Assembly: GCA_003142185.1 (NCBI GenBank)
Contig: PLOR01000097.1
Coordinates: forward strand, 119,332-183,331
Reading direction: 5' to 3'
DNA: 64,000 bases
Origin: Bryobacterales bacterium
Lineage (GTDB): Bacteria; Acidobacteriota; Terriglobia; Bryobacterales; Bryobacteraceae
The stretch's first letter is position 1. Each line of letters opens with the position of its first letter. Position numbers and translations under genes: made by a program. Of this stretch, positions 1-7,315 are shown piece by piece. Below the pieces are notes generated by a model that worked only from the letters and a program-made list of their open reading frames with translations, was not told the origin of the DNA and searched no databases.

Positions 1-456
1 GCCTGACTTGAAGCCGGCGTGGAGCAGCCGGCGGTAGGCGGCGGCCATGTCTTTGTCCTGTTCGAAAAGGCCTTCGCGCACGGCGAGGCGGTATTTGCGG
101 CGAACCCAGTCCTCGATCAACGCCGTCTCGTCGACGCCCGCATACACTTCGCGCACGGTGCGCTCGGCCAGCGCTGGCGCCACGCGGCGGCGGCGCAAAT
201 CCTGGACCACGCGCGTGCTTCCCAATTTTTCGCCGGAGAGGCGCGCGGTGGCGAAGGATTCGGCGAAGCGGCGATCGTCCAGATAGCCAAGGTCCTTTAG
301 GCGGGCCACCGCGTTATCCACGTCGGCCTCGCGTTGCGCGCGGCGGCGCAACTTCTCGCGCAGCTCTCCGGTGGAATACGCCCGGCCCGCGAGCAGCCGC
401 AATGCATAGGTCCACAATCGTTCGGCGTTTAGGCGCCGGTCCGTTTTTTCGGCCAT
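1..456 (-). CDS. recX: Regulatory protein RecX (3' end beyond window)
   Basis: The minus-strand frame opens at an ATG at 456-454 and stays open to the window edge, giving the first 152 residues. The protein is helical and rich in Arg and Lys. It contains ELREKLRRR at about residues 31-39 and DLGYLDDRRFAESFA at about 55-69, followed by KLGSTRVVQDLRRR, which is the typical first and second repeat of RecX. Family members bind RecA filaments and modulate recombinase activity in the cytoplasm. The C-terminal part is missing because the window ends, not because the gene is visibly broken. No recA is visible in the window. The next gene is divergent, with about 80 bp between the two starts. Confidence 0.88.
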   Translation of the reverse strand, partial: MAEKTDRRLNAERLWTYALRLLAGRAYSTGELREKLRRRAQREADVDNAVARLKDLGYLDDRRFAESFATARLSGEKLGSTRVVQDLRRRRVAPALAERTVREVYAGVDETALIEDWVRRKYRLAVREGLFEQDKDMAAAYRRLLHAGFKSG

Positions 457-535
457 GATCGGGGTTCTTATGCGGAGTATACTTAAAATTGGCTCGGATA
501 GAGACGGGTGAGCCGAAGGAAACAGGAGACACACG

Positions 536-835
536 ATGGATAAGAACGGACTTTCGGCATTCTTGTTGGGCCTGGGCGTGGGGGTCGGCATCGGCATATT
601 GTTCGCTCCCAAGTCCGGTGAGGAAACACGCGAATATCTTCGCAGCAAGGCCAATGAAGGCGGCGACTTGCTGAAGCAGCGCAGCTCGGATTTGAAGCAG
701 ACCGCGGCCGACTGGGTCGACAAAAGCAAAGACGCCCTGAACCGCCAGAAGGATAACCTGGCCGACGCGGTGGAAGCGGGCCGGCAGGCGTATCGCGATG
801 CGCGCGGGCCGCAGACAACCGAGGGGAAAGCTTAG
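536..835 (+). CDS. YtxH domain-containing small membrane protein
   Basis: This 99-residue protein has one glycine-rich hydrophobic segment (FLLGLGVGVGIGILFAP, about residues 8-24) followed directly by KSGEETR, the signature of the YtxH/general-stress family. The rest is a charged amphipathic helix with several Lys, Glu and Gln residues. An AGGAGA Shine-Dalgarno-like site lies about 10 nt before the ATG, and a TATACT hexamer at 478-483 could be the -10 of its promoter. YtxH proteins are membrane-associated and of poorly defined function. The next gene also encodes a membrane-anchored coiled coil, starts 29 bp downstream and is probably co-transcribed. Confidence 0.85.
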   Translation: MDKNGLSAFLLGLGVGVGIGILFAPKSGEETREYLRSKANEGGDLLKQRSSDLKQTAADWVDKSKDALNRQKDNLADAVEAGRQAYRDARGPQTTEGKA

Positions 836-864
836 TACAGATTGGGCGGGACGGAACTGACGGC

Positions 865-1560
865 ATGACCGACGAAGTGTTTCGCTGGATCGCGACCGCG
901 GGAGTGGTACTGGTCGCCGCTGCGTTCGTGGTGGTGGCGGTGGCGGCTGTCGCGATTTCTCGCGGCTTGCGCCAGATGCAGGGAAAGATCGCCGGCTTCC
1001 TGGCCAGCGCCGAACCCGCCATTGCACGCCTCGATCCGATGATCGAGCGCGCCACCGTGCTGATGGACACGGCCACGCCGCAGATCAAGATCGCCGGCGC
1101 CGCGATCGAAAAAGCCGGCCCGGCGCTGGAGAGGGCTCGCGTCACCCTGGACAAAGCCAGCAACGCCATCGACCGCGCCTCGCCGCTCATCGATCAGGCT
1201 AAGACGGTGCTCGGGAACGCAAACCTGGCGATCGAGGAAAACCGGCCGAGAGTCTCGGAAATCACCGAGCAGGTGGCCGAGATCGCACGCACCACCCGCG
1301 AGCAGGTGGATCGCCTGGGCGCACTGGTGGAAGATGCCGGCGACCGCGCCCGCGCGCGGCTGGCGCAGATCGATAACACTGTCACCGAGGCGGTCGAGCA
1401 GGTGGGCGAAGTGGGCGACGCGCTGAAGCGCGCGGCCATGCGCCCGGTGCGCGAAGCCAACGGCGTGGCAGCCGGAATTTCAGCCGCGGTTTCCACCTTC
1501 GTCAAAGGCCGCAAATATCCCCCCGACATGGCGACCCAGGACGAGGAGATGTTCATCTGA
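865..1560 (+). CDS. Membrane-anchored coiled-coil protein (DUF948-like)
   Basis: The 231-residue protein has one N-terminal transmembrane helix (about residues 10-33, rich in Val and Ala). A long Ala/Glu/Arg-rich coiled-coil region follows, with recurring IDRA, LDKA and IEKAG heptad-like units up to about residue 200. The arrangement of a single membrane anchor, a cytoplasmic helical stalk and repeated hydrophobic positions resembles DUF948 proteins, which often sit beside YtxH genes, as here. No catalytic motif is visible. A structural or envelope-stress role is only inferred from the neighbour. Confidence 0.7.
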   Translation: MTDEVFRWIATAGVVLVAAAFVVVAVAAVAISRGLRQMQGKIAGFLASAEPAIARLDPMIERATVLMDTATPQIKIAGAAIEKAGPALERARVTLDKASNAIDRASPLIDQAKTVLGNANLAIEENRPRVSEITEQVAEIARTTREQVDRLGALVEDAGDRARARLAQIDNTVTEAVEQVGEVGDALKRAAMRPVREANGVAAGISAAVSTFVKGRKYPPDMATQDEEMFI

Positions 1561-1660
1561 CGCCGCTCAAGACAGGTTGACTTCGAAACCTGCTGATGAG
1601 CGGATGCCGGGCATGGCGAGGTCGCGCCAAGCCGCGGCGCGACCCGGCGCGCCTCTCCTC

Positions 1661-1689
1661 TTGACATTCTAAAGGAACAGGCGCATACT
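1661..1689 (+). promoter_or_regulatory. Sigma-70-like promoter of padR, probably leaderless
   Basis: TTGACA at 1661-1666 is separated by 17 bp from CATACT at 1684-1689. The ATG of the PadR gene is at 1698, only 8 nt after the -10 hexamer, so transcription would start at or within 1-2 nt of the start codon. No Shine-Dalgarno sequence is needed or clearly present. Confidence 0.6.
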
Positions 1690-1697
1690 CCTTTTGG

Positions 1698-2048
1698 ATG
1701 TCTACAAGAGAGGCCAAAACCGACATACTGCAGGGCACGCTGGACCTGATGGTGCTGCGAACGCTGGCAACCATGGGGGCTCAGCACGGTTTCGGGCTGG
1801 CGCAGCGCATTCAACAGATTTCCGGCGGTGCGCTGGACTTGAACCAGGGTACGCTGTACCCGGCGCTGTTGCGGCTGGAGCATCGCGGATGGATCCGCTC
1901 GCGGTGGGGCGTCTCGGACAATAACCGGCGCGCCAAGTTTTACGAAATCACCGCCGCGGGACGGCGGCAGGTGGAAAAAGAATCCGAGGGCTGGGCGCGG
2001 ACGGTCGCCATCATGGACCGCTTCGAGCGCTTGACGGAGACGGAGTAA
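1698..2048 (+). CDS. PadR family transcriptional regulator
   Basis: The 116-residue protein is an almost pure winged-helix domain. GTLDLMVLRTLATMG, the GFGLAQRIQ helix and LNQGTLYPALLRLEHRGWI (about 48-66) are the PadR recognition-helix and wing signature. The C-terminal helix is charged and probably mediates dimerisation. It sits 3 bp upstream of the ADOP permease gene. PadR-ADOP pairs are very common in Acidobacteria, where the regulator is expected to repress its own operon. The promoter directly upstream suggests autoregulation, but no operator palindrome could be identified with confidence. Confidence 0.93.
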   Translation: MSTREAKTDILQGTLDLMVLRTLATMGAQHGFGLAQRIQQISGGALDLNQGTLYPALLRLEHRGWIRSRWGVSDNNRRAKFYEITAAGRRQVEKESEGWARTVAIMDRFERLTETE

Positions 2049-2051
2049 CCC

Positions 2052-4721
2052 ATGCCGGATATCTGGATGCGCATACGGGAGCTGTTCCGCGGAGCACGCC
2101 TCGACGGCGAATTGGATGAAGAGGTCGGCCTGCACTTGCAAATGATGGAGGAGGAATTCCGACGCCGCGGCATGAGCGAGACGGAAGCTATGGCCGCCGC
2201 GCGCCGCGAATTCGGCGGCGTGGCGCACTCGAAGGAAGCCTATCGCGATCAGCGCGGCTTCCCGTGGCTCGAGAGCTTCGGCAAAGACGTCCGCTACGCG
2301 CTGCGCGGCCTGCGCCGGAGCCCCGGCTTCGCGGCCGCGGCGGTCGTTTCGCTGGCGCTCGGCATCGGCGCCAACACGGCGATTTTCTCGTTGTTCCACA
2401 CGCTGATGCTGCGCATGCTGCCGGTGGCGCACCCGGAGCAACTGGTCGCCATCCATCGCACTGGCGGTTGGGGCCGGGGAGTCATCTCGCTGCCGCTGTA
2501 CAGACAGATCGCCGGCCGCGCGGATCTCTTCAACGGCGTGATCGCCACCAATGGCGTAGCCAAGGTACGGTTCTCGCCGCGCCGGGGCGGCCGTGAAGAG
2601 TTCGCGCAACAGGAATTCGTCTCAGGTAATTACTTCCAGGTGCTGGGAATCCAGCCGGTCATCGGGCGGCTGTTCACTGGCGAGGACAATCGGGTTCCGG
2701 GTGGGCGTCCGCTGGCGGTGCTCAGCTACGACCTGTGGCAAAACCAATTCGGCGCTGACCCCGCTGTGTTGGGCAGCACCGTTGTGGTGGACGAGCAGAC
2801 GCTGACGGTGATCGGCGTTGCCGCGCCGGGTTTCCAGGGTGTCGCGCCGGAGCGGCACACCGACGTCTGGGTGCCCTTGATGATGACCCACTTCGGCCAG
2901 GTGATGAGTCCCAACATGTGGTGGCTGATGCCGCTGGCGCGCGTGCGGCCGGACGTGCCTATCCAGCGGGTGCGGGCCGCGCTCGACGTGCTGATGCAGC
3001 AGCACCTGAGAACCATCTACGGGGAGCGTTACGATTCCGCGATGCGCAAGAAGGCGCTCGATCAGCGGTTGGAAATTCGCGAAGGGAGCGTTGGCCTCTC
3101 GATGTTGCGCGAACATTTCGGCAAGCCGCTGGGCGTTCTGTTGGCGCTGGTCGCGCTGGTGCTGCTGGCGGCGTGCATCAACGTGGCGAACCTGCTGCTG
3201 GCGCGGGGAGCGGCGCGGCAAAAGGAAATCGCGATGCGGCTTTCGCTCGGCGCCACCCGCGCGCGCCTGGTGCGGCTGGCGCTGACGGAGACGCTGCTGA
3301 TTGCCGCCGCGGGCAGTGCGGCGGGCATCGGGCTGGCCGCCTGGGGCGTCCGCGCGATCTCGGGCTTCTTGCCGGAGGTAGCCGGCAATCCATTTTCGAG
3401 CGCACCGGATCTAGCGGTGCTCGCGTTCACCATCGCCATTTCCGCTGCCTCGGCTTTGCTGTTCGGCCTGGGGCCGGCGCTGCGCTCCACGGCTATCAAT
3501 CCGGCTCTAGGACTGCGTTCGTCAGGCCTCGATCGCAGCGGCAGCCCGGTGCTGCGCCGCGTTCTTGTCGTGGCGCAAGTGGCGTTCAGCGTGGTGCTGG
3601 TGGCGCTGGCCGGCCTGTTCGGGCATAGCCTGCTCGCCTTGCGCTCGGTCGACCTGGGCTTCCGCAATCAAAGCGTGATTGCGTTCAACCTGGATTTCCC
3701 ACGCCTGTGGAAAGGGGATTTCCATCGGCCGCAGGAGCAGTTGATGAAGACGCTCGCCGAAACGCCCGGCATTTACTCCGTGAGTTGCGCTTTCCCCGGC
3801 CTGTTTGGCGGCGGCTCGTCCGATTCGACCATTCGCGTGCCGGGATCGCAGCGCACCGCGACCGAGCCGGCGGACGTGGACCAGACCTATGTGTCGCCGC
3901 GATATTTCGAAACCGTCGGAGCCGGCCTCCGCGGCCGTGAGTTCGACCGGAACGATACGGCGGCCTCGCCCAAAGTGGCCGTCGTCAATGAGGCCTTCGT
4001 GCGCGAGTTCCTGCGGGGCGAGGCCCATCCGGAAGCCCGCTGGCTGAGCTTCGACGATAGCAAGCCCGAAGGCGGCGAGCGCACCAGCATCGTGGGCGTG
4101 GTGCGCGATATTAGGCAGGACGGTATCCAGCAAAAGATTGCGCCGAGGGTGTACGTTCCGCTCACCCAGAAAGCACTTGACCTGCCGCCCGATATTCTGG
4201 TGCGAACCGCCTTGTCGCCGGCCGCGGTGCGGGCCGTTGTCCTGCGCGAGTTGCCCAAACTAGGCGCGGGCATCGCGGTGACGCAATGGGGGACCGTTCG
4301 CCAGCGGATCGACGATTCGATTTTCGAGACTCGCCTGCTAGCCACGCTGGGAGGGTTCTTTGGCGTGCTGGCGCTGCTGCTGGCCGCGGTGGGCCTCTAC
4401 GGCGTGATGTCGTACGGGATGGCGAAGCGGGCCGGCGAGATCGGTATCCGCATGGCGCTTGGGGCCAGACGCGCCGATGTGGTCGGCATGGTGCTGGGCG
4501 ATGCGCTGCTGCTGGTTGCCGGCGGGCTCATTCTCGGCTTCCCACTGGCCTGGGCTGCGGCGCGCGCGGTCCATTCGCTGCTGTTCGGCATCGATGCCGT
4601 GGATCCGCTGGCGTTCGGCGGTACCGGCGCCGTGCTGATCGCCGTGGCGTTGGGGGCTGCGTTCCTCCCGGCGCACCGCGCCGCATCCATCGACCCGATG
4701 CGCGCACTGCGGCATGAGTAG
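2052..4721 (+). CDS. ADOP-type ABC transporter permease (MacB/FtsX family)
   Basis: This 889-residue protein belongs to the acidobacterial duplicated orphan permease group. It has an N-terminal cytoplasmic helical region (DEEVGLHLQMMEEEFRRRG) that usually accompanies PadR regulators. A first transmembrane helix follows (residues about 95-117) and then a MacB-like periplasmic domain. Three helices start near residue 355, and a second periplasmic plus FtsX block ends in GEIGIRMALGARRADVV and the last helices. The two FtsX repeats within one chain mean eight helices are expected. No ATP-binding partner gene is adjacent, as is typical of this group. Translation follows padR after 3 bp with a GGAG upstream. 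The substrate is unknown; peptide or macrolide export is only a family-level guess. Confidence 0.93.
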   Translation: MPDIWMRIRELFRGARLDGELDEEVGLHLQMMEEEFRRRGMSETEAMAAARREFGGVAHSKEAYRDQRGFPWLESFGKDVRYALRGLRRSPGFAAAAVVSLALGIGANTAIFSLFHTLMLRMLPVAHPEQLVAIHRTGGWGRGVISLPLYRQIAGRADLFNGVIATNGVAKVRFSPRRGGREEFAQQEFVSGNYFQVLGIQPVIGRLFTGEDNRVPGGRPLAVLSYDLWQNQFGADPAVLGSTVVVDEQTLTVIGVAAPGFQGVAPERHTDVWVPLMMTHFGQVMSPNMWWLMPLARVRPDVPIQRVRAALDVLMQQHLRTIYGERYDSAMRKKALDQRLEIREGSVGLSMLREHFGKPLGVLLALVALVLLAACINVANLLLARGAARQKEIAMRLSLGATRARLVRLALTETLLIAAAGSAAGIGLAAWGVRAISGFLPEVAGNPFSSAPDLAVLAFTIAISAASALLFGLGPALRSTAINPALGLRSSGLDRSGSPVLRRVLVVAQVAFSVVLVALAGLFGHSLLALRSVDLGFRNQSVIAFNLDFPRLWKGDFHRPQEQLMKTLAETPGIYSVSCAFPGLFGGGSSDSTIRVPGSQRTATEPADVDQTYVSPRYFETVGAGLRGREFDRNDTAASPKVAVVNEAFVREFLRGEAHPEARWLSFDDSKPEGGERTSIVGVVRDIRQDGIQQKIAPRVYVPLTQKALDLPPDILVRTALSPAAVRAVVLRELPKLGAGIAVTQWGTVRQRIDDSIFETRLLATLGGFFGVLALLLAAVGLYGVMSYGMAKRAGEIGIRMALGARRADVVGMVLGDALLLVAGGLILGFPLAWAAARAVHSLLFGIDAVDPLAFGGTGAVLIAVALGAAFLPAHRAASIDPMRALRHE

Positions 4722-4760
4722 GGCGGACCCCCTGGTCCGCGCGGGGCGCCCCCGTCCCGC
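4721..4760. repeat. Intergenic repeat family E, copy 1
   Basis: A GC-rich palindrome-containing stretch (GGCGGACC/GGTCCGC arms) begins at the last base of the ADOP stop codon. It recurs in related form at 4803-4850 and 10563-10680. It lies in a convergent gap and may help termination. Confidence 0.55.
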
Positions 4761-4802
4761 TGCTCCTTCAACGAATCAGTCGGCTATGCCACTGCGAAAA
4801 AA

Positions 4803-4850
4803 AAGGCCGGCCAGGGGGCCGGCCGCGGACGAGGGCGTCCGCCCCACTAG
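4803..4850. repeat. Intergenic repeat family E, copy 2
   Basis: This copy has a GGCCGGCC..GGGGCCGGCC hairpin followed by GCGGACGAGGGCGTCCGC, which is itself palindromic. Its end overlaps the ychF stop codon (4847-4849). The same 20-odd bases recur at 10658-10680. Confidence 0.65.
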
Positions 4851-5920
4851 CCGTGGCGAATTACTAGGACGTCGCCGTCCTTGACCAGGTACTCTTTGCC
4901 CTCCAGACGCAGCAGGCCCTTTTCGCGCACGCCGGCATAGCCGCCGTGATCGACGAGCGCTTGCCAGTTCACCACTTCGGCGCGAATGAACTTCTTTTCG
5001 AAATCGGAGTGGATGGCGCCGGCGGCCTTGACGGCGTGGCTGTTCATGGGGATAGTCCAGGCGCGGCATTCGTCTTCACCGGCGGTGAGGAAGCTCATCA
5101 GGCCGAGCAGCGAATAGGTGGCGGAAATCAGCCGCTCCAGGCCGGATTCCTTGAGGCCGTAGCTGGCTAGGTAATCGGCCTGCTCGGCGGGCGGCAATTC
5201 GGCGAGCTCGGCCTCGATCTTGCCGCAGACCGCGGTCACGGCGGTATTGGCGCGTCCGGCCAGCGGGCCCTCGCGAAATTCGCGCTCACGCTCGGCCATC
5301 CGGGCCGCGTCGCCTTCGCCCAGGTTCAAGACATAGAGCACAGGCTTGCGCGAAAGGAACTGAAAACCGCGAATGCGTTTCTCATCGTCGGCGTCGATCG
5401 AGAGCTGGCGTAGCGGCTGGTTCTGTTCGAGCGAGGCCTGGCACCGCACCAACAGGTCGAATTCGCGATCAAGCTCCGGATTCTTGATCTTCTTGCGATC
5501 CTTGTCCAGGCGCTCCAGGCGCTTTTCGATCACCACCAGGTCGCTGAGGATGAGCTCGGTATCGACGTCTTCGAGATCGCGCAGCGGATTGACCGAGCCT
5601 TTCTCGTGCGGGACGGTCTCATCTTCAAACAGGCGCAGCACGTGGGCAAAGGCGTCGCCCACGCGAAGGCTGGCCAGGTAGGCTGGATCGCGCAGGCTCT
5701 CGCGCGAGACCGAAGGCATGTCCACGTATTCGACCGTAGCGTGGGTGACCTTGGGAGGCTCGAAGAGGCGGCCGAGCGCTTCGAGGCGCGCGTCCGGAAC
5801 CTTGGCGACGCCGGTACGCACGGCGGTGGATCCCATGCGCGTTTCGTGATGGACGCCGGTCAGAATGGCGAACAGAGAGGTCTTGCCCGTCATGGGCAAG
5901 CCGATAATGGCTGTCTTCAT
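4847..5920 (-). CDS. ychF: YchF/Obg-like ATPase, divergent
   Basis: The 357-residue protein matches YchF/OLA1 P-loop ATPases in length and layout. It has a P-loop GLPMTGKTS (residues 7-15), a coiled-coil insertion near 130-165, an NLGE motif at about 205 matching the NxxE that gives this family ATP rather than GTP preference, and a complete TGS-type C-terminal domain (TAGEDECRAW, then AAGAIHSDFEKKFIRAEV, ending KDGDVLVIRHG). It differs from the usual protein in two places. The P-loop lacks the NVGKST wording, and the switch II position reads VDMPSVSRES with no DxxG glycine. It follows the MoxR-like gene by 12 bp and is probably in its operon. Translation-associated or redox-stress roles are known for the family; the altered switch makes the activity less certain. 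Confidence 0.85.
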   Translation of the reverse strand: MKTAIIGLPMTGKTSLFAILTGVHHETRMGSTAVRTGVAKVPDARLEALGRLFEPPKVTHATVEYVDMPSVSRESLRDPAYLASLRVGDAFAHVLRLFEDETVPHEKGSVNPLRDLEDVDTELILSDLVVIEKRLERLDKDRKKIKNPELDREFDLLVRCQASLEQNQPLRQLSIDADDEKRIRGFQFLSRKPVLYVLNLGEGDAARMAEREREFREGPLAGRANTAVTAVCGKIEAELAELPPAEQADYLASYGLKESGLERLISATYSLLGLMSFLTAGEDECRAWTIPMNSHAVKAAGAIHSDFEKKFIRAEVVNWQALVDHGGYAGVREKGLLRLEGKEYLVKDGDVLVIRHG

Positions 5921-5932
5921 AAAGGCGTGTCT

Positions 5933-6916
5933 CTACAGGGGGACTTCCACCTGGGTGAGAATTTGTTCGATGATGCGCTCGCCCGCGTCGAGGCGGCGCT
6001 CTACCAGGGTGTTGCGCGTGTTGATCACCACGCGATGGGCGAAGACGGGTACGGCCAGCCGCTTAGCGTCGTCGGGCGTCGAGTAGTCGCGGCCTTCGAG
6101 CAGGGCGAGCGCCTGCGCGGCCCGATAGAGTGCCTGCGCGCCGCGCGGGCTGACGCCCAACGCCAGCGATTCGTGATGCCGGGTCTGCTCGACGATGGCG
6201 AGGATGTAATCCACCACCGCGTCTTCCACCAGGACGCCTTGCGCCGCGTCCTGCAGGCGCAGGATATCTTCCGCCACCAGGCCGCTCGGGCCGGCTTCGG
6301 GCAGCGCGCCGCCGGACTGGCGCACGATTTCGCGCTCGCTGGCCGTGTCCGGGTAACCGATGCGCAGCCGCATGAAGAAGCGGTCCAGTTGCGATTCCGG
6401 CAGCGGGTAGGTGCCATGATGCTCGACCGGATTCTGCGTGGCGATCACCATGAACGGGCGCGGCAGCGAGTGCGGTCGTCCGTCGATGGTCACCTGGCTC
6501 TCGTTCATGGCTTCGAGCAGCGCGGATTGCGTCTTCGGCGTGGTGCGATTGATTTCATCCGCCAGCAGGAAGTTGGTGAAGATGGGACCCGGCTTGAACT
6601 CGAAAGCTTCCGACTGGAGGTTATAGATGGTGACGCCGAGCACGTCGCTGGGCAGCATGTCGCTGGTGAACTGCAAGCGGTGAAATCGGCAGGCGATGGA
6701 GCGCGCCAGGGCCTGCGCCAAAGTGGTTTTGCCGACGCCGGGAACGTCTTCGATCAGCAGATGGCCGCGCGCCAGCAGGCAGACCAGCGAAAACCGGATG
6801 ACCTCCGGCTTGCCGCGAATCGCCGACCCGAGCGCCGCTTCGAGCGGTTCGAAGCTGGGGAGAACGCGGGGCGGGATTCCAGCCGGAGAAGCGACCAACG
6901 ATTCCCGCTCGGTCAT
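5933..6916 (-). CDS. MoxR family AAA+ ATPase
   Basis: This 327-residue AAA+ protein has Walker A in EDVPGVGKTTLAQ (about residues 57-69) and Walker B in LLADEINR. It also has the MoxR-specific stretch TQNPVEHHGTYPLPESQ followed by LDRFFMRL, and a C-terminal lid with SPRGAQALYRAAQA. MoxR ATPases act as chaperones that insert cofactors or mature partner proteins. Most are followed by DUF58 and VWA genes, but here the next gene is ychF, so the usual partners are not in this window. The start is an ATG at 6916. Confidence 0.92.
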   Translation of the reverse strand: MTERESLVASPAGIPPRVLPSFEPLEAALGSAIRGKPEVIRFSLVCLLARGHLLIEDVPGVGKTTLAQALARSIACRFHRLQFTSDMLPSDVLGVTIYNLQSEAFEFKPGPIFTNFLLADEINRTTPKTQSALLEAMNESQVTIDGRPHSLPRPFMVIATQNPVEHHGTYPLPESQLDRFFMRLRIGYPDTASEREIVRQSGGALPEAGPSGLVAEDILRLQDAAQGVLVEDAVVDYILAIVEQTRHHESLALGVSPRGAQALYRAAQALALLEGRDYSTPDDAKRLAVPVFAHRVVINTRNTLVERRLDAGERIIEQILTQVEVPL

Positions 6917-6944
6917 TATAAAGCCATGATACTAGACCGGCGCC

Positions 6945-6968
6945 AGGTGGGGCATGCTTTAGCTTGCC
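6945..6968 (+). repeat. Intergenic repeat family A, copy 1
   Basis: This is the AGGTGGGGCATGCTTTAGCT word with its continuation TGCC. Near-identical copies occur at 8426, 14425, 14908, 14955, 43472 and 49528 in both orientations. This one lies in the divergent gap between the moxR-like gene and hicB. Confidence 0.8.
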
Positions 6969-6991
6969 GACCGTTGCACGCGCCGAGAAAG

Positions 6992-6997
6992 TAGAAT
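6992..6997 (+). promoter_or_regulatory. Candidate -10 hexamer of hicB
   Basis: TAGAAT lies 6 nt upstream of the GTG start at 7004, the same spacing seen at the other probable leaderless genes in the window. No convincing -35 hexamer is present at the right distance, so this is a weak call. Confidence 0.35.
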
Positions 6998-7003
6998 GGC
7001 GTC

Positions 7004-7192
7004 GTGAGCACCGCCCGTTACGTCCACTGGCAAGACGGAAGCATGTGGCTTGGGTATTTTGTGGAGTTCCCCGATTACATGACCCAAGGTGAGACGCTGC
7101 CGGAATTGGAAGAGAATCTCCGCGACCTCTACCGGGACCTGACAAGCGGCGACATTCCCGGCATCCGCAGAGTCGCCGAGCTTGCGAGGTAG
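7004..7192 (+). CDS. Solo HicB-like antitoxin-family protein
   Basis: The 62-residue protein has the compact HicB fold signature: WLGYFVEFPDYMTQGETLPE (residues about 16-35) followed by LEENLRDLYRDLTSGDIPG. It matches the short acidobacterial and cyanobacterial HicB-like proteins. In toxin-antitoxin loci HicB blocks the mRNA interferase HicA, but no hicA reading frame follows here. The stop codon TAG is formed by the first bases of a family D repeat that begins at 7188, so the extreme C-terminus may have been replaced. It starts with GTG. With no toxin beside it, a role as an orphan regulator or a relic are both possible. Confidence 0.75.
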   Translation: MSTARYVHWQDGSMWLGYFVEFPDYMTQGETLPELEENLRDLYRDLTSGDIPGIRRVAELAR

Positions 7193-7267
7193 GACAGACC
7201 ATCGCCTTTTGTGGTCTGTCGTTGGCGGGCGGAAGACAGTCGACAAAAACCGATCGACTGTCCTACC
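7188..7267. repeat. Intergenic repeat family D, copy 1
   Basis: The unit starts GGTAGGACAGACC and ends GATCGACTGTCCTACC, so its outer ends are inverted. It also holds an inner palindrome around GACAGACC/GGTCTGTC. It supplies the hicB stop codon. Related copies lie at 20584, 24316, 46640 and 63782. Confidence 0.75.
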
Positions 7268-7315
7268 AGGGCACGCACATTAGGCGGCGCTCCGCTAGAC
7301 CGCGGAGAATTGAGC

